Source: an uncultured Clostridia bacterium (lineage in GTDB: Bacteria; Bacillota; Clostridia; Christensenellales; Aristaeellaceae). From it: a DNA stretch of 23,709 bases. Positions within the stretch are counted from its first letter, which is position 1, and each line of letters begins with the position of its first letter. Location of the stretch: the NCBI GenBank assembly GCA_937907055.1, contig CALCTW010000134.1, forward strand, positions 1-23,709, read 5' to 3'. Below are positions 22,047-23,709 of this stretch, one piece after another. A program made the position numbers and the translations under genes. The notes beneath the pieces were generated by a model, which did no database searches, was not told the origin of the DNA, and saw only the letters and a list, made by a program, of their open reading frames with translations.

Positions 22047-22700
22047 ATGAGAAAATGGACGGCGATCGCGCTGGTACTGATGATGCTCCTGACCCTGACG
22101 GCAGCGGCGGAGGAAACGATCAATCTGCCCCGTGTGACAGAGAAGAATTCTGTTCTGTACGATAATTCCTATCTGGGCTATTCCCTGCGTGTGTGGGAAT
22201 ATTTCACGGCGGTGCCGGACGCGGCCAATCAGGATCAGCTGAAGCTCATCCGCGAAAACGCCGGTGAGGATGATGATTATGTGTATGATGTGCGCTATTG
22301 GGTGCTGGGCGTGACAGAGAATGAATACATGACCTTCTGCGTGCAGCTGAAGGAGCGGAGCTGCGAGACCTTTGAGCAGGAAGTGGCGAATGCCGCCGTT
22401 TACGCTGAGATCGCGAACGCGAAGCTGCCTGAGGACGGAAGCCTGGGCTATTATGAAAACGTGCATGAGGGCATCCTGCGCGATACCCCGGCCGGACAGA
22501 TGCTGGAGACCGCCTATCGCTTCACCGACGCGCAGGGAAAGCAGATGACGGTGGTGTATTATGATTTTTATTACAATACCATCGAATACTGCTTTGTGCT
22601 GGAAAACGAAAGCAGCCTGATCAGCGTGGAGACCATGCAGCAGCTGCTGGGCGACATGATGTCCACCATCAGCGTTCAGAATGTGATCAGCGAGGTGTAA
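22047..22700 (+). CDS. Secreted protein of unknown function
   Basis: A 217-residue exported protein. MRKWTAIALVLMMLLTLTAA is a signal peptide with A-A-A cleavage near residue 21. The mature part is acidic, with many aromatic residues (YLGYSLRVWEYF; VVYYDFYYNTIEYCFVL) and mixed alpha/beta character. No Cys lipobox, anchor or enzyme motif is seen. AAAGGAGG stands about 8 bases before ATG 22047. It is divergently placed to the GH13 operon, and the promoters lie in the shared 220-base gap. I do not recognise a family. Confidence 0.8.
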   Translation: MRKWTAIALVLMMLLTLTAAAEETINLPRVTEKNSVLYDNSYLGYSLRVWEYFTAVPDAANQDQLKLIRENAGEDDDYVYDVRYWVLGVTENEYMTFCVQLKERSCETFEQEVANAAVYAEIANAKLPEDGSLGYYENVHEGILRDTPAGQMLETAYRFTDAQGKQMTVVYYDFYYNTIEYCFVLENESSLISVETMQQLLGDMMSTISVQNVISEV

Positions 22701-22793
22701 AGGGATTCATGGTCTGCAGGATTGAATGATCGTTCCTTGTGCCGCGGCGGCGAAAGACGGGCAATTCGTATGCGATGATCCGGGAAACCCATC

Positions 22794-22823
22794 TTGTACC
22801 GCATGAGGAAGCTGTGGTATAAT
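22794..22823 (+). promoter_or_regulatory. Promoter of the BspA-like gene
   Basis: TTGTAC (22794-22799), an 18-base spacer, TATAAT (22818-22823) with an extended TGG. A functional-looking promoter argues against the gene being a dead copy. Confidence 0.6.
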
Positions 22824-22880
22824 AACAAAAAAAGCGTTGAATCCATGCAGCTTCACGCCTGAAACGAAAGGTTGATTAGC

Positions 22881-23709
22881 ATGAAAAAGTGGTTGGCTTT
22901 GATTCTGATGGCAGTTCTGATGCTCTGCACAGCAGTGGCTGTGGCGGAAAAGAGCGGAGATTATACATACAGGGTCCTGTAGGATGGCACGGCAGAAATC
23001 ACCCGGTATAACGGCAATGCATAGGTGTAGTTGGTGATTCCGGATACTTTGGGCAATCGTGTCGTTACCGCTATCGGCGATTCGGCTTTTGCGGATTGGT
23101 TTAGTTCCATCGAAGTCGTCACCATCCCTGACAGTGTTACCACCATCGGCAATTACGCTTTCGCCCACTGTGACTGGCTAACTTCTATCACTCTTCCTGA
23201 CGGCTTGACGACAATCGGCAACTACGCCTTTCTGCAATGCAAAGCGCTTTCCAAAATCACGATTCCCGGCAGTGTGGTTTCTATCGGAAGGGGTGCCTTT
23301 ACCTACTGTGAGAACCTCTCTTCTGTCACTCTTTCCGACGGTCTCATTTCTATCGGTGACTTTGCCTTCCAGGGCTGCATAATCAGCAGCATTACCATCC
23401 CCGGGAGTGTCACATAGATTGGAAGCCAGGTCTTTTCGTATTGCGACTCGCTCACGTCGATTACCCTCGGCAAAGGCTTTTCTTCTATCGGATAGTATGT
23501 CTTTTAGGACTGTGGCTCACTCTCATCTGTCAAGATTCCGGACAGTGTTACATCAATTGGTGAGTACGCTTTCAAAAACTGCAAGAGACTAAAAAGCATC
23601 ACGATTCCCGGCAGCGTGACGAATGTGGCGAAGGACACGTTTTCGGATTGCGAGAAGCTGTCGTCCTGTACGTTTACGAGCCTACGTGGACCCTTGCGTA
23701 TCGGCGGCA
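22881..23709 (+). CDS. BspA-like leucine-rich-repeat surface protein with six in-frame TAG codons (3' end outside window)
   Basis: ATG 22881 begins a signal peptide (MKKWLALILMAVLMLCTAVA, cleaved near residue 23), then the DYTYR-V-L-x-DGTAEIT opening common to BspA-like (LRR_5) proteins, then at least eight 23-residue repeats of the form L-xx-I-x-IPDSV-xx-IG-xx-AF-xx-C. Such proteins sit on the surface and mediate adhesion. In this frame TAG occurs at codons 34, 48, 50, 179, 205 and 209, while TAA and TGA never occur to the window edge (276 codons) and the repeat phase never slips. Each TAG replaces a variable polar residue (e.g. SIG-TAG-YVF-TAG-DC where sister repeats read SIGEYAFKNC and FQGC). 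No TAG hits the conserved I, L, F, G or C. Reading TAG as Gln gives a normal protein. With standard stops it would be a multiply broken gene. Confidence 0.85.

Noticed and set aside
22881..23709. BspA-like gene as an ordinary pseudogene
   Set aside because: All six interruptions are TAG, there are no TAA, TGA or frameshifts, and the promoter, signal peptide and repeat phase are intact; three other genes show the same TAG pattern.

Overview
The window looks like chromosomal DNA from an uncultured Bacillota bacterium of the Clostridia, probably gut- or rumen-associated. The grounds are purine-rich Shine-Dalgarno sites, sigma-A promoters (TTGACx-17-TATAAT), a clostridial long-form PRPP synthetase, a BlaI/BlaR1-type operon, many small signal-peptide proteins of the form MKKxLALL...A, and a BspA-like leucine-rich-repeat protein. 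The first ~2.4 kb is visibly AT-richer than the rest.

The most striking signal is that TAG appears to be a sense codon, best read as glutamine. (i) The BspA-like gene at 22881 has six in-frame TAG codons, no in-frame TAA or TGA, and an otherwise intact repeat frame to the window edge. All six sit at variable polar positions. (ii) murC needs a read-through TAG at 4110 to recover the conserved R-I-H strand before its GIGGSSMSG motif. (iii) A membrane/zinc-ribbon gene (17443 to 16952, minus) has a TAG between two hydrophobic segments and a near-perfect Shine-Dalgarno only at the upstream start. (iv) A minus-strand ORF (2897 to 2433) also crosses a TAG. (v) The 18 complete genes from 3210 to 22700 end in TAA (8) or TGA (10), never TAG. 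No suppressor tRNA or release-factor gene lies in the window, so this is an inference that whole-genome data can test.

Layout. 1-2421: AT-rich operon of a BlaI-type repressor (5' end missing), an M56/BlaR1-type membrane protease, a multi-pass membrane protein and an aborted small ORF, closed by a terminator. 2433-3200: a minus-strand recoded or decayed ORF and a repeat-bearing junction. 3210-6856: HAD phosphatase, murC, and a secreted protein overlapping murC by ATGA. 6900-11606: three secreted proteins of unknown function, the last two being tandem paralogs with duplicated promoters. 11667-12120: monocistronic MIF/tautomerase-family gene. 12199-14714: SDR reductase, PRPP synthetase, and a coiled-coil tail-anchored protein. 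14828-16885: a hydrophobic hypothetical protein plus a secreted Ig-like protein. 16952-18048 (minus): two membrane proteins with C-terminal RanBP2-like zinc ribbons. 18287-18835: secreted SH3-like protein. 19032-21823 (minus): GH13 alpha-glucan hydrolase followed by threonylcarbamoyl-AMP synthase (overlapping ATGA). 22047-22700: secreted hypothetical. 22881-end: the TAG-rich BspA-like protein, open at the window edge.

Housekeeping roles are clear for murC (peptidoglycan precursor), prs (PRPP), the Sua5-type enzyme (t6A tRNA modification), the SDR (possibly the EF-P 5-aminopentanone reductase) and the GH13 enzyme. Much of the rest is exported protein with no family I can name. I saw no tRNA, rRNA, CRISPR array or transposase.
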